Of a stretch of DNA of 47,066 nt, positions 26,418-34,036 are shown piece after piece. The position numbers and the translations under genes are program-made. The notes under the pieces are model-generated. The model had not been told where the DNA came from and searched no databases. It saw only the letters and a list, made by a program, of their open reading frames with translations. Source of the DNA: Longimicrobiales bacterium (GTDB taxonomy: Bacteria; Gemmatimonadota; Gemmatimonadetes; Longimicrobiales; Gaopeijiaceae); the NCBI GenBank assembly GCA_028278645.1, contig JANQDZ010000044.1:1-47066 (forward strand), written 5' to 3'. Numbering within the stretch: position 1 is the stretch's first letter; each line of letters begins with the position of its first letter.

Positions 26418-26768
26418 CTATCTGGGATGGATATGAACGTAGGGATCGGCGTGGTCCAGGACGTTCCGGATCAAAGTCTCTACATGGCCGTCCGCCAACC
26501 GGTAAAGCATCTCTCGCCCTTCCCGCCGGCGCGTCACCAGGTCCTCCGACAGGAGAACCCTTAGCCGCTGGGACGTGGTGGACATCTCCGCATCCGTACG
26601 ATCAGCGATCTCCGACACCTGGTGTTCGCCGGAGAGGAGAAGCTCGAGGATGCGCATTCGGGCGGGGTCACCTGCAGCGCGGAGCATACCCGCTGCCCGA
26701 TCGATGACCGACTGAGGGGCGTGGTCCCGGGCCGGAGGTGGAGGTAAGGTTTGGGGATTCACAATCAC
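26418..26768 (-). CDS. ArsR/SmtB-family metal-sensing repressor
   Basis: Winged-helix repressor of 116 residues. The DNA-reading helices are in QVSEIADRTDAEMSTTSQRLRVL, and the wing follows (RREGREMLYRL). The C-terminal helix has Asp93-x-His95-x10-His106, the alpha-5 zinc-sensor pattern of SmtB/CzrA/ZiaR; the fourth ligand position (+3) is Pro, with Asp108 next to it. There are no Cys residues for an ArsR-type arsenic site. GTG 26768 is the longest start; GTG 26762 has better spacing to AAGGG and may be real. It is first in the operon with the His-rich protein and permease, probably releasing an operator at 26786-26807 when zinc binds. Confidence 0.9.
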   Translation of the reverse strand: MIVNPQTLPPPPARDHAPQSVIDRAAGMLRAAGDPARMRILELLLSGEHQVSEIADRTDAEMSTTSQRLRVLLSEDLVTRRREGREMLYRLADGHVETLIRNVLDHADPYVHIHPR

Positions 26769-26785
26769 GCCCTTATTTCATCAGT

Positions 26786-26807
26786 TCATCAATTCATGAA
26801 GTGATGA
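26786..26807. promoter_or_regulatory. 22-bp near-perfect palindrome, likely ArsR operator
   Basis: The left half TCATCAATTCA matches the reverse complement of the right half (TGAAGTGATGA) at 10 of 11 positions. It lies 18 nt upstream of the ArsR GTG and so would overlap the promoter. SmtB/ArsR repressors bind this kind of imperfect palindrome. A partial further copy (TTCATCAGTTCATC) starts at 26778. The rest of 26808-26919 shows no gene. Confidence 0.7.
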
Positions 26808-26919
26808 TACGGTGAATTCAAAGAGGCCGCAAGTAAGACAGGAGCGCGGGCGAGAACCCGAGTCACAGAAGATCCGAGTCGCTATTGGGGGAGGAGCGGA
26901 GCCGCACTCACCGGCCGTT

Positions 26920-28185
26920 TCAGATCCGGAGTGAGAGCCCGTCGTGGAGGGCGGTCCGGTAGGCCTTCGCAGCCGGAACGAGCCCGGCGGCGAGCCCAAG
27001 GACGACCACCGCGCCCACGTACGCGAGTTGGACGCCGTCTGGAGGCTGAATGGGGATCAGCAGGCCGAACCGCCCTTCGAGCCAGGGCTGCAGCCCGATG
27101 ATGCCGGCGTACACCAAGCCGACGCCCAGGAGCGCGCCGACGGACGACAAGAGCCCAGCTTCCAGCACTAGAAGCGATACGATCTTCTTCGGTCCGGCAC
27201 CCAGGGCACGCAGGATGGCCATCTCGCGACGCCGTGCCTCGAGGGAGGTGTAGATCGACACCAGCATACCGAGAATCCCGACCAGCACGACGAATCCCGA
27301 GATGACTCTCAGGCCGTCTTCCGCATAGCCGATCCCTCGCCACATCTCCGAGAGGGCGACACCCGGGATCACCGCCGTCAGCGGCTCCTCCTCGTGGGTT
27401 GAGATCTCGCGTTGGAGTTGGAGGGTGAGGGCCCGGGACTCGGCGCCGAGGAAGAAGGAGGTGATTTGGGAGACCGGGACCTCGTCCATCGCCAGCACGT
27501 CCTCAGCCAGTACCTCCTGCCCGGGCATGGGCGGAGCTCCCGACTCCCACCCCAAGTGGATTGCCGAGATACCCTCCAGCGTAACGTAGATGGCCCGGTC
27601 CACAGGGGTAAAGGTGCGGTCGAGGATGCCGACGACCTCGAAGGGCATGTCGTCGTGGTTCATGAAGCCAACGGCGCTCATGCCGTGCGTTACGGCGATA
27701 CGATCCCCGAGCTCGTAGTTCAGGCGGGCAGCCACCTCGGCTCCGAGCACGAGATCAAAAACTCCGTGTGCGGTGCGTCCTTCGATCAGCGTAATCGGCT
27801 GGCCGCCACGGTACCGGTAGTGCTCATAAAACGACCCGTTCGTGCCGATCACCCGGAAGCCGCGGTGGCTATCCCCTAGTGCATAGGGAATCGTCCAAGC
27901 CACCGCTGGGTGCTCGTCGTACTTCCGCCACGTTTCATGGGAGATGTTGGCGACCGGAGAGCCCATGCCGAACACCGAGTAGAGCATGATCTGGATGGTT
28001 CCGCCCCTGGAGCCGACGATGAGGTCCGTGCCGCTGACGGTGTTCGAGAAGCTCTCTCGCATGCCGGTCCGCACGTTCTCGACGCCGACGAGCAACCCCA
28101 CGCTCAGCGCGATGGAGAGGACCGTCAGAAGAGTCGTGAGCAGCCGGTTCGCCAACGACCGGAGCGCTAGATGAGGAAGGAACAC
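26920..28185 (-). CDS. FtsX/MacB-like ABC transporter permease, zinc uptake type
   Basis: ABC permease of 421 residues. An N-terminal membrane helix (about 12-36) precedes a large periplasmic domain (MacB-PCD-like, about 40-280), followed by three membrane helices with the FtsX segment SLEARRREMAILRALGAGPKKI. The start is GTG, 2 nt after the ATPase stop. The gene set DUF3299, ATPase, FtsX-like permease and DUF2796 is the same as P. aeruginosa PA4063-4066, a Zur-regulated zinc uptake system. By fold it resembles MacB/LolCDE mechanotransmitters more than a classic ZnuB importer, so how it moves zinc is unclear. Confidence 0.88.
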   Translation of the reverse strand: MFLPHLALRSLANRLLTTLLTVLSIALSVGLLVGVENVRTGMRESFSNTVSGTDLIVGSRGGTIQIMLYSVFGMGSPVANISHETWRKYDEHPAVAWTIPYALGDSHRGFRVIGTNGSFYEHYRYRGGQPITLIEGRTAHGVFDLVLGAEVAARLNYELGDRIAVTHGMSAVGFMNHDDMPFEVVGILDRTFTPVDRAIYVTLEGISAIHLGWESGAPPMPGQEVLAEDVLAMDEVPVSQITSFFLGAESRALTLQLQREISTHEEEPLTAVIPGVALSEMWRGIGYAEDGLRVISGFVVLVGILGMLVSIYTSLEARRREMAILRALGAGPKKIVSLLVLEAGLLSSVGALLGVGLVYAGIIGLQPWLEGRFGLLIPIQPPDGVQLAYVGAVVVLGLAAGLVPAAKAYRTALHDGLSLRI

Positions 28186-28187
28186 GG

Positions 28188-28877
28188 TCAGGCTCCGGCC
28201 CGGTTGAGTTCCGCCAGGGACAACGACCGGTCGAAGAGATCGGACAGCGTCAGGTCGTGGCTCACGAAGAGCAGCGTTGATCCGGCGTCCTGGACATTCT
28301 GGAAGAGCAGCTCAAGGAAGCCGCGCCGACGATCCTGGTCGAGTGCAGATGTCGGCTCGTCGGCGATGATAAGCTCGGGGTCGCCGAGGAGGGCCCGGGC
28401 TGCAGCGACGCGCTGTTGCTGTCCAACGCTCAGACGGGTCACCTTCTCGTTTAGCAGGTCCTCGATGCCGAGGTGGGCCGCCGTCTCCGCGACGGCTTGG
28501 TGGAGGGAGCCGCTCAACCGGTTCCTGCGGGCTGCGGTGATCCGGACCGGCAGCGCGATGTTGTCTCTCACATCCAAGTAGGGGATCAGGTTGAACATCT
28601 GGAAGACGTACCCGATGTGGGCGGCGCGCAGCCGATCTCGGGCCGGGGACGAGAGGGCACCGACATCATGCCCCAGGACCTGGAGGGTGCCCGGCGGCGG
28701 TTGCAACACCCCGGCCACCAGGCTCAGGAGGGTGGTCTTACCGCATCCCGAGGGTCCGTACAGAAAAACCCGTTCCCCCGTCCCGATGCTCAACTCGGGA
28801 AGGTCCAGGACAGGGTCTCCCCCGGGGTAAGAGAATGTCAGGTCGTGGGCGAGAACGCAGGCGTCTCCGTCCGTCAC
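28188..28877 (-). CDS. ABC transporter ATP-binding protein (LolD/MacB type)
   Basis: ATPase subunit of 229 residues. It has Walker A GPSGCGKTT (about 41-49), the Q-loop YVFQMFNLIP, the signature LSVGQQQR (canonical LSGGQ with Val), Walker B LIIADEP, the D-loop SALD and the H-loop SHD. The start GTG overlaps the DUF3299 stop by 4 nt (GTGA), and its stop lies 2 nt before the permease start, so the three genes are one operon. YVFQMFNLIPYLDVRDNI is typical of the LolD/MacB class that pairs with FtsX-fold permeases. Confidence 0.93.
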   Translation of the reverse strand: MTDGDACVLAHDLTFSYPGGDPVLDLPELSIGTGERVFLYGPSGCGKTTLLSLVAGVLQPPPGTLQVLGHDVGALSSPARDRLRAAHIGYVFQMFNLIPYLDVRDNIALPVRITAARRNRLSGSLHQAVAETAAHLGIEDLLNEKVTRLSVGQQQRVAAARALLGDPELIIADEPTSALDQDRRRGFLELLFQNVQDAGSTLLFVSHDLTLSDLFDRSLSLAELNRAGA

Positions 28878-29464
28878 CGCTCGTACTTCTCGACCTTAAC
28901 GCCGGTGAGCTTGAAGCTCACGGTGGTATAGATGTTTTCGGTCTCCTCGATCTCGAGCTTCCCGTGGATCCATACCGGATCCCAGAACGAGACCGGAACC
29001 TTCTCGTTTTCGTTCATCACAACATAGACGAGTTGGTTGGGAGGCGGGGGTGGCACGTGGACACAAGCCCCCACGTATGGGACAAGGAGGAACTCCGATG
29101 CGAACTCCGCGAAGTCCTCAAGCGGAACCATGTACCCGGGAACCTTCACCTCTTTCCCCAGGAAGGGTTTGAGTTCCTTCGAGATCTCACCGGTCATGTA
29201 GTTGAGGCCGGCAAGGACCTCCCACCAGACCTCGGGCGGTTTGTTTGGAGCTGCGAAAACCGACGGGGTCGTGGTCTCCTCCGGCGCCAGGGGCACAGAA
29301 TCGGATGCGTGGCCGAGCACGCTGCGCGGACCCGCGGTCAGGATCAGGAGAACGGCGAACGCCGCGATGGCTCCTTTAACGAATCTACGGACGGAGGAGA
29401 ATCGAATCTTACTCATGGGCCTTGCGGACGAAGATGGTCTTTGCTTCTTTTTTTGCGAATCCAT
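28874..29464 (-). CDS. DUF3299 exported protein
   Basis: Periplasmic protein of 196 residues. A basic N terminus and hydrophobic helix (about 30-50, ending in SVLG) form a signal or anchor. The DUF3299 core follows: LGKEVKVPGYMVPLE, EFLLVPYVGACVHVPPPPPNQ and PVWIHGKLEI. PA4066-type DUF3299 proteins lie with this ABC transporter in zinc uptake operons. The single Cys and neighbouring His in GACVHVPPPPPNQ could bind metal, which is speculative. In-frame Met starts exist at 29464 and 29416; neither has a strong ribosome site. First gene of the minus-strand uptake operon. Confidence 0.85.
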   Translation of the reverse strand: MDSQKKKQRPSSSARPMSKIRFSSVRRFVKGAIAAFAVLLILTAGPRSVLGHASDSVPLAPEETTTPSVFAAPNKPPEVWWEVLAGLNYMTGEISKELKPFLGKEVKVPGYMVPLEDFAEFASEFLLVPYVGACVHVPPPPPNQLVYVVMNENEKVPVSFWDPVWIHGKLEIEETENIYTTVSFKLTGVKVEKYER

Positions 29465-29504
29465 TCTCAGCTAGCTACGACCGACTACCCGGAGGATAAA
29501 GCCC

Positions 29505-30272
29505 TTGTTCCAGAATCCAAAGACACGAACACTGCATGTGGATTGTGATCCGGCTCGACGCCGGTGGGTGAAAAAGGGTCGGCAGTTGACCACGGTCCTC
29601 GCCTTGGGCCTCGGACTGGCCGCCTGTTCACCGGGTGAAGAAGCCGGTAGTGGCCCGATCGTGGAGGGAGATGCCATCGGGGTCGAGGGGGCCCACGAGC
29701 ACGGCGTGGTTCGTCTCGGCCTCGCGGTCGACGGGACGGACCTCACGGCCAGTTTCCTAGCAACCTCCGATGCGCTCTTCGGTTTCGAACACACCCCTGC
29801 ATCCGAGGAGGAAATTACACACGTGCGGGAGATGCTTGCCCGCGTGCAGGCGGAGGCCGGAGGGCTCATCATGCTCCCTGCCGAATCCAACTGCTCGGTC
29901 GAGTCGGTCGAGATCGTCGAGGCTCCTGACGTCCATTCCGAGGGCGACGATACTCACGACCATGCCCACGACCACGACGAGACGGCCCACGAGGACTCGG
30001 AGGACCATGACGAGGGCCACGACGAAGGGGCCCATGCCGACCACGATGACCATGACCATGATCATCCTGGCGAGGAAGACCACTCAGCGTCGGGGCATTC
30101 CGACGTGCGGTTCGGCGTGTCGTGGACGTGCGGAGAATCCCCGGAAGGTCGGGCCGCCTCGCTTCAGTTCGGCGACCTGTTCACGAACATCGAGTTCGTC
30201 GACCTGACGATAATCACCTCCGTGGGCCAGGCTGCCGCCCGCGTCGCTCCCGAAACGTCGTTCCGCTTCTGA
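29505..30272 (+). CDS. zrgA: ZrgA/DUF2796 family zinc-binding lipoprotein
   Basis: Exported DUF2796 protein of 255 residues. The lipobox LAAC (Cys41) predicts a lipoprotein. The conserved core is GAHEHGVVRLGLAVDG, FGFEHTPASEEE and CSVESVEI, with the C-terminal half VRFGVSWTCGESPEG. Between the halves is a His/Asp/Glu-rich linker (about 143-195, many HDH and DHD units) that should bind zinc. The start is TTG 29505 with GGAGG at 29491-29495. GTG 29568 would give a more normal n-region but has no site. The gene is divergent from DUF3299 with only 40 nt between starts; I found no Fur/Zur-type box there. Family role: zinc delivery to the co-encoded transporter. Confidence 0.9.
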   Translation: MFQNPKTRTLHVDCDPARRRWVKKGRQLTTVLALGLGLAACSPGEEAGSGPIVEGDAIGVEGAHEHGVVRLGLAVDGTDLTASFLATSDALFGFEHTPASEEEITHVREMLARVQAEAGGLIMLPAESNCSVESVEIVEAPDVHSEGDDTHDHAHDHDETAHEDSEDHDEGHDEGAHADHDDHDHDHPGEEDHSASGHSDVRFGVSWTCGESPEGRAASLQFGDLFTNIEFVDLTIITSVGQAAARVAPETSFRF

Positions 30273-30291
30273 CGGGACCGACCGCAAACGA

Positions 30292-30331
30292 CCTGGGGCT
30301 CCTCCCATGGCTGAAAAAGAGGAGCCCCAGG
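30292..30331. terminator. 13-bp perfect inverted repeat, bidirectional terminator
   Basis: CCTGGGGCTCCTC (30292-30304) and GAGGAGCCCCAGG (30319-30331) form a perfect GC-rich stem with a 14-nt loop ending in AAAAA. It lies between zrgA (+) and the TonB receptor (-), which converge here. There is no T-tract after the stem on the plus strand. Confidence 0.65.
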
Positions 30332-30344
30332 TTCATCCGGTTGA

Positions 30345-32693
30345 TCAGAAGTAGACGCGGTACAACAGTCGAACCTCTCTGCCCGGGAGCGGTGCCAGTT
30401 CTTTGATGAAGGAGGTGTGGGGGCGAGCCTCTTGATCCGTCAGATTCCGTCCCTGTAGCACGATGTCGTGGGTCAACCCACCGGTGAAAATCCGGTAGCC
30501 GATGGATCCGTTCAGAAGGGTGTAGCCTTCCGTTTCCTCTTCGAAGGGGGATACCCGGTCCTGCTTGGCTGCTCGAGTCAGGCCAAGATCCCCCTTGAAA
30601 GCGCCGCCATCGTACCGCAAGCCGGTTCCCAACCGAAGGGGAGGAATCCGAGGGAGGTTCTGGTCCTCGTCGGTCAACTCGGCCCGGACATAGTCGCCCC
30701 AGCCCTCCACCAGGAGGTGGTGACGGCCCCGGTGGATTAGATCGAATTCGAGAGCGGCCTCGAAGCCAACGAAACGCGCGTCGGCCTGAGTGAACTGCAA
30801 AATCGGGAGGCCGTCTTCCTCCCCGCCTGTGTACTCCTGGTAGATGAACCCATTGAAGAGGTTCAGGAAACCCGTTAGCTCGCTCCGAAAGGTCCCGTGG
30901 CTGAGCCGAAGGGTGGCATCCATGGAGTAGGCCGATTCCGGATCAAGATCCAGATCTCCGATCTCGTAGGCGCCCGTGGCGATGTGGGGCCCGTCGGAAA
31001 ACAGCTCCTCCAACGAGGGCAGCTTCACGGAACGAGCCAAGGAAACAGCTAACCCCAGACGTTCGGAAGGGGTCCAGCTCAACCCTCCGGACGCCGAGAA
31101 CCCCACGTGGTCCTCTTCGTATCCGGCGGTTTTCTGCTCCATCTGCTGGAACTCGCCCCGGGCTCCCAACTGGTACCGGACATCGCCGGATCGGAACTCC
31201 TCGTAGACGAACCCGGCATAGCTCAGGCTGGTGGAGGGCGGGACGAAGGCCTCTTCGCCGAGGGCCTCGAAGTCCCTCCCGCTCACTTGAACACCCGCCG
31301 CGCCGACCATCGACTCGCTCAGGGCGTGCTGAAGCTCCAGCCGACCCTCCCACTGTTCATTCTGGAAGCGGGTTCCCACGGCACCTTCCTCGAACTCGGT
31401 GTGCTCGTAGTCGGCCACGCCGAAACGCCCCTTTAGCCCCTTCACGGCACCGCCACCAAATCGCCAGGCCCCTTCCAAATCGATCCGGCGCTGCTCGAGG
31501 TTGATGGTCACTCCCTCTTCGCCGTGCTCCTCCTCGTTTTCTCCTTCTTCTTCGTGCTCGTGCTCATGCTCGTGGGCGTGCTCGTGTCCTGGTACGCCAT
31601 AATCCGAGTCCAAGCCGGAAACAGAGACCCCGAGGAAGCCAGAGCCTCCGATCCAGGAGACGCCGAAGGCTCCCCGGGTTGTCTCCACTGCGGAGTTCGC
31701 TAGGACCCCCTCCACCTCTTCCTCCTCGTCATCGTGGTGCTCACCCTCATGCTCGTGGTCATGTTCGTGATCGTGTTCGCGCTCGGCGAAGCCCGGAATG
31801 TTGTAGTCCTCGGTTCCCCGGTCGAGCCCGCTGAGGTGCCAGGCGAATCGACCTCCCAAGCTTCCGTTCAACTCGAAAGCGCCTGTCCGCTCATCGGCCA
31901 CCGTCCCTCCAAGGGCCGTGACACTTCCGGAAACGCCGGATCCGGGTAACTCCCTGGGAATCCTCTTGTCGAGGACGTTTACGATTCCCCCTACCGCCGA
32001 ACTGCCGTAAAGGAGGGTGGCGGCGCCCCGAATGACCTCGATTCTCACCGCCGCCAGAGGCTCGAGGGAGACGGCGTGATCCGGACCCTGGGCAGAAACA
32101 TCCCCCGAACCCACACCCCCTTCCAGGACCCGGACTCGATCCCCCCCGAGCCCCCGGATCAGGGGCCGGCTGGCTCCGGGGCCGTTATACGTGGAGGCCA
32201 CGCCCGGCTCTCCGGCCAATGTCTCCCCTAGGCTGCTCTGCACGGCTTTGGCCAGGTCCAGCCCTGTCAGGGCCGACGTGGGCTGGTAGGACTCGGATCG
32301 TTGAACGGATGCAGGTCCTGCGCTGACCACCAACTCATCCAAACGAAAAAGCGGATCCAATTCCAGCCTCACCTGCGTCGTTTCCCCGGGACGGATGTCG
32401 ACCCGTACCGTCGTTCGCCCAGAACGGAGGCTGTTGGCCTCCACCACATAGCTTCCCGGGATGAGGTTCTGGAACATGAAAGCTCCGGATCCGTCCACCG
32501 TCGTGCGCCGGGATAGATCGGTGATGCGGACCTCTGCATCGGTGGAGGGAGTCCCATCGGCGGTTACCACCTGTCCGGTGAGGGATCCCGTGGGCTGGGC
32601 CCAACTCTTACCGGGAGAAAGGAATAGCAAGGCACTCAGAAAAAGGAACAAAGGGGCTGCCAGGATGCTGCTTCTTATCGTTATCAAAGTCAT
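30345..32693 (-). CDS. TonB-dependent receptor with His-rich loops, probable zinc importer
   Basis: Outer-membrane receptor of 782 residues. It has a signal peptide (ending SWAQ, about 33), a carboxypeptidase-regulatory-like domain (about 37-112), a plug domain (about 140-250, with RPLIRGLGGDRVRVLEGG and GAATLLYGSSAVGGIVNV) and a 22-strand-type barrel ending in aromatic LYRVYF. Two predicted outside loops are very rich in His/Glu/Asp, about residues 298-330 (EHDHEHDHEHEGEHHDDEEEE) and 367-395 (GHEHAHEHEHEHEEE). ZnuD-type zinc receptors carry such loops. GAGGAG precedes the ATG. It is probably the last gene of the operon led by the MerC-like gene and controlled by the box at 33773. Confidence 0.92.
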   Translation of the reverse strand: MTLITIRSSILAAPLFLFLSALLFLSPGKSWAQPTGSLTGQVVTADGTPSTDAEVRITDLSRRTTVDGSGAFMFQNLIPGSYVVEANSLRSGRTTVRVDIRPGETTQVRLELDPLFRLDELVVSAGPASVQRSESYQPTSALTGLDLAKAVQSSLGETLAGEPGVASTYNGPGASRPLIRGLGGDRVRVLEGGVGSGDVSAQGPDHAVSLEPLAAVRIEVIRGAATLLYGSSAVGGIVNVLDKRIPRELPGSGVSGSVTALGGTVADERTGAFELNGSLGGRFAWHLSGLDRGTEDYNIPGFAEREHDHEHDHEHEGEHHDDEEEEVEGVLANSAVETTRGAFGVSWIGGSGFLGVSVSGLDSDYGVPGHEHAHEHEHEHEEEGENEEEHGEEGVTINLEQRRIDLEGAWRFGGGAVKGLKGRFGVADYEHTEFEEGAVGTRFQNEQWEGRLELQHALSESMVGAAGVQVSGRDFEALGEEAFVPPSTSLSYAGFVYEEFRSGDVRYQLGARGEFQQMEQKTAGYEEDHVGFSASGGLSWTPSERLGLAVSLARSVKLPSLEELFSDGPHIATGAYEIGDLDLDPESAYSMDATLRLSHGTFRSELTGFLNLFNGFIYQEYTGGEEDGLPILQFTQADARFVGFEAALEFDLIHRGRHHLLVEGWGDYVRAELTDEDQNLPRIPPLRLGTGLRYDGGAFKGDLGLTRAAKQDRVSPFEEETEGYTLLNGSIGYRIFTGGLTHDIVLQGRNLTDQEARPHTSFIKELAPLPGREVRLLYRVYF

Positions 32694-32776
32694 TTTTCCC
32701 TGCTCCTCAAAAACACGTGGAAAAGACCTCCCCTCGACCGATGCACGATCACCGGGAGGGTTCAGAGGTCAGCCTG

Positions 32777-32799
32777 GGATGCAGCGTCTGGGTGCATCC
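32777..32799. other. Hairpin upstream of the TonB receptor gene
   Basis: GGATGCA and TGCATCC form a perfect 7-bp stem around a 9-nt loop, within the 131-nt gap between the small His-containing ORF and the receptor gene. It could be a processing or attenuation element; no supporting T-tract lies on the minus-strand 3' side. Confidence 0.3.
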
Positions 32800-32824
32800 T
32801 GCGGCAGAAAAAAGAGCTGAGGGG

Positions 32825-33169
32825 CTAAGCGAAGTAAGGAGGGCCGCGGGGCGGGGGTTGTTTTTGCCGGGAGGACCGCGGCTGGTCTTCCGTAGGTTGA
32901 AGGAAGGGAGAAGGAGTGGCGGCCGCGAAGGCCTGAGGTGGAGCAGGGGAGATCCCGACAGACGGAGCCGAGCCCCAGAACACCACACACGCCGCGTGGT
33001 TGTGCCCGTGGTGATCATGGCTCGCCGGATCGGTCCAGGCCGTCGTCCGTCGGGGATGGTATTCCTCGTTGGCGTGGAGCCCTACAAGCCCAATGTTGAG
33101 GCCGACATACAGGACGGATGTGACCGCACGCAGCGCGGCTTTCCAAGGGCGGGCCATGGCGACAACCAT
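32825..33169 (-). CDS. Small exported His-containing protein, unknown function
   Basis: Predicted protein of 114 residues between the MerC-like gene and the TonB receptor, on the same strand. A basic N terminus and hydrophobic helix (about 10-32) look like a signal peptide. A central SHDHHGHNHAACVVFWG may bind metal, and the C-terminal 50 residues are Pro/Ser/Arg-rich, a pattern reminiscent of DUF2946-like small proteins. ATG 33169 has GGAG close upstream; a second ATG is at 33157. It is supported by operon position and the metal-ligand motif, not by a family I can name with certainty. Confidence 0.55.
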   Translation of the reverse strand: MVVAMARPWKAALRAVTSVLYVGLNIGLVGLHANEEYHPRRTTAWTDPASHDHHGHNHAACVVFWGSAPSVGISPAPPQAFAAATPSPFLQPTEDQPRSSRQKQPPPRGPPYFA

Positions 33170-33222
33170 CAGCTCCGGGTCCTACGCCACGGGCTTGAGA
33201 GAGCCAGAGAACGTGTCAAAGA

Positions 33223-33651
33223 TCACGGTGCGGGCTGTTCCTGGACGGAATCCGCCTCACACACATCGCAGGCCCCTTTTCGGCAGATCCGTGCGCTCCA
33301 GAGCATTCCTGAAGCGAATACAAGGCTCCCGAGGGGGGAAGTCACGAACTCTGGGATCGGTTCCAAGAGCCCCATCAATGATGCGGCCCAGATCCCAGCG
33401 CCCGCTGCAAGTAGCCCAAGAACGGTGCCCTGCTGCCGGGCCGGACCCAGCAAGGTGATCCCACCACCCAGTACCACCGTGACGCCCAGGGCCCACCACT
33501 CGGTGGCCTTGCTCAAGGCCAGAATCGGGATGGCCGTAACCACAAAGGGGGTGACGAGGCAATGGATCCCGCATAAGAAGGCGGCCAGGGCCGCCCAGCG
33601 GGCCGGCCACTCCAATCGACTGTAGGCCTGGGCCTGGCTTCCGGTCGTCAC
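33223..33651 (-). CDS. MerC-domain membrane protein
   Basis: Four-helix membrane protein of about 142 residues with the MerC-family motif CGIHCLVTPF in helix 1 (the CxxxC pair). The C-terminal tail is rich in Cys (CRKGACDVC). MerC proteins carry mercury in mer operons, but chromosomal members are found beside zinc-uptake genes, which suits this context better. I place the start at GTG 33651, 8 nt after AAGGAG; the GTG at 33660 overlaps that site. First gene of the predicted MerC, small protein, TonB receptor operon. Confidence 0.85.
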   Translation of the reverse strand: MTTGSQAQAYSRLEWPARWAALAAFLCGIHCLVTPFVVTAIPILALSKATEWWALGVTVVLGGGITLLGPARQQGTVLGLLAAGAGIWAASLMGLLEPIPEFVTSPLGSLVFASGMLWSARICRKGACDVCEADSVQEQPAP

Positions 33652-33772
33652 GATGTACACTCCTTGAGGTGGTAGGCTTTTCGCAGTGCGTCCGGCGCGA
33701 ATGCCGGCGCGACCATGCCTCCGGTGGGCGATGCGTTATTAAAAAGGGCGCCGGGACGAACCGGCGGGTACA

Positions 33773-33792
33773 AATGATAAACACTTATCATT
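33773..33792. promoter_or_regulatory. Perfect Fur/Zur-type box
   Basis: AATGATAA-ACAC-TTATCATT: two perfectly inverted 8-bp arms with a 4-nt spacer. It lies between the MerC-like gene (-) and the Fur-family gene (+). The left half-site overlaps the predicted -10 (TATCAT) of the minus-strand promoter. The spacing differs by one from the E. coli Fur core TGATAATNATTATCA. The zinc context favours Zur. Confidence 0.75.
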
Positions 33793-33803
33793 AAATTAGG
33801 CAA
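33774..33803 (-). promoter_or_regulatory. Predicted promoter of the MerC-TonB operon
   Basis: Read on the minus strand: TTGCCT (33803-33798), an 18-nt spacer, then TATCAT (33779-33774), 5 of 6 to consensus. The Fur/Zur box covers the -10 and part of the spacer, so binding would block transcription. Positions 33804-34036 hold no other gene I can support. Confidence 0.5.
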
Positions 33804-34036
33804 GAGCGGCCCCGTAACTCTCGGGGAGGAGGTTTAAGGCGGAATTCGGCTATTTTATTTGGACTTCACGGGGATGGACTCGCGGGAGAAGTGGGCCGGG
33901 TCGATAACCTCGCCTCAATAAGCTTCCCTCCCATACGAGGTCAGCCCACCCTGACCCTCCTGGTCCCCCAAGTTGCCACTTGGCCCGCTCCCTGAGAGAT
34001 TGCTTTGTTGTCCGAACCCAGACTGGGCACCTACAG

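Noticed and set aside
26083-26436. 117-residue hydrophobic ORF on the plus strand
   Set aside because: It is the antisense of His codons (GTG/ATG giving Val/Met) in the His-rich gene and has no independent support.
28835-29548. 237-residue ORF on the plus strand opposite DUF3299
   Set aside because: It shadows the clearly recognisable DUF3299 and ABC genes and has no domain.
29757-30083. 108-residue Val/Met-rich ORF on the minus strand
   Set aside because: Antisense of the His-rich linker of zrgA; same artefact.
33223-33651. Mercury resistance locus
   Set aside because: No merR, merA, merP or merT; neighbours are zinc-related.
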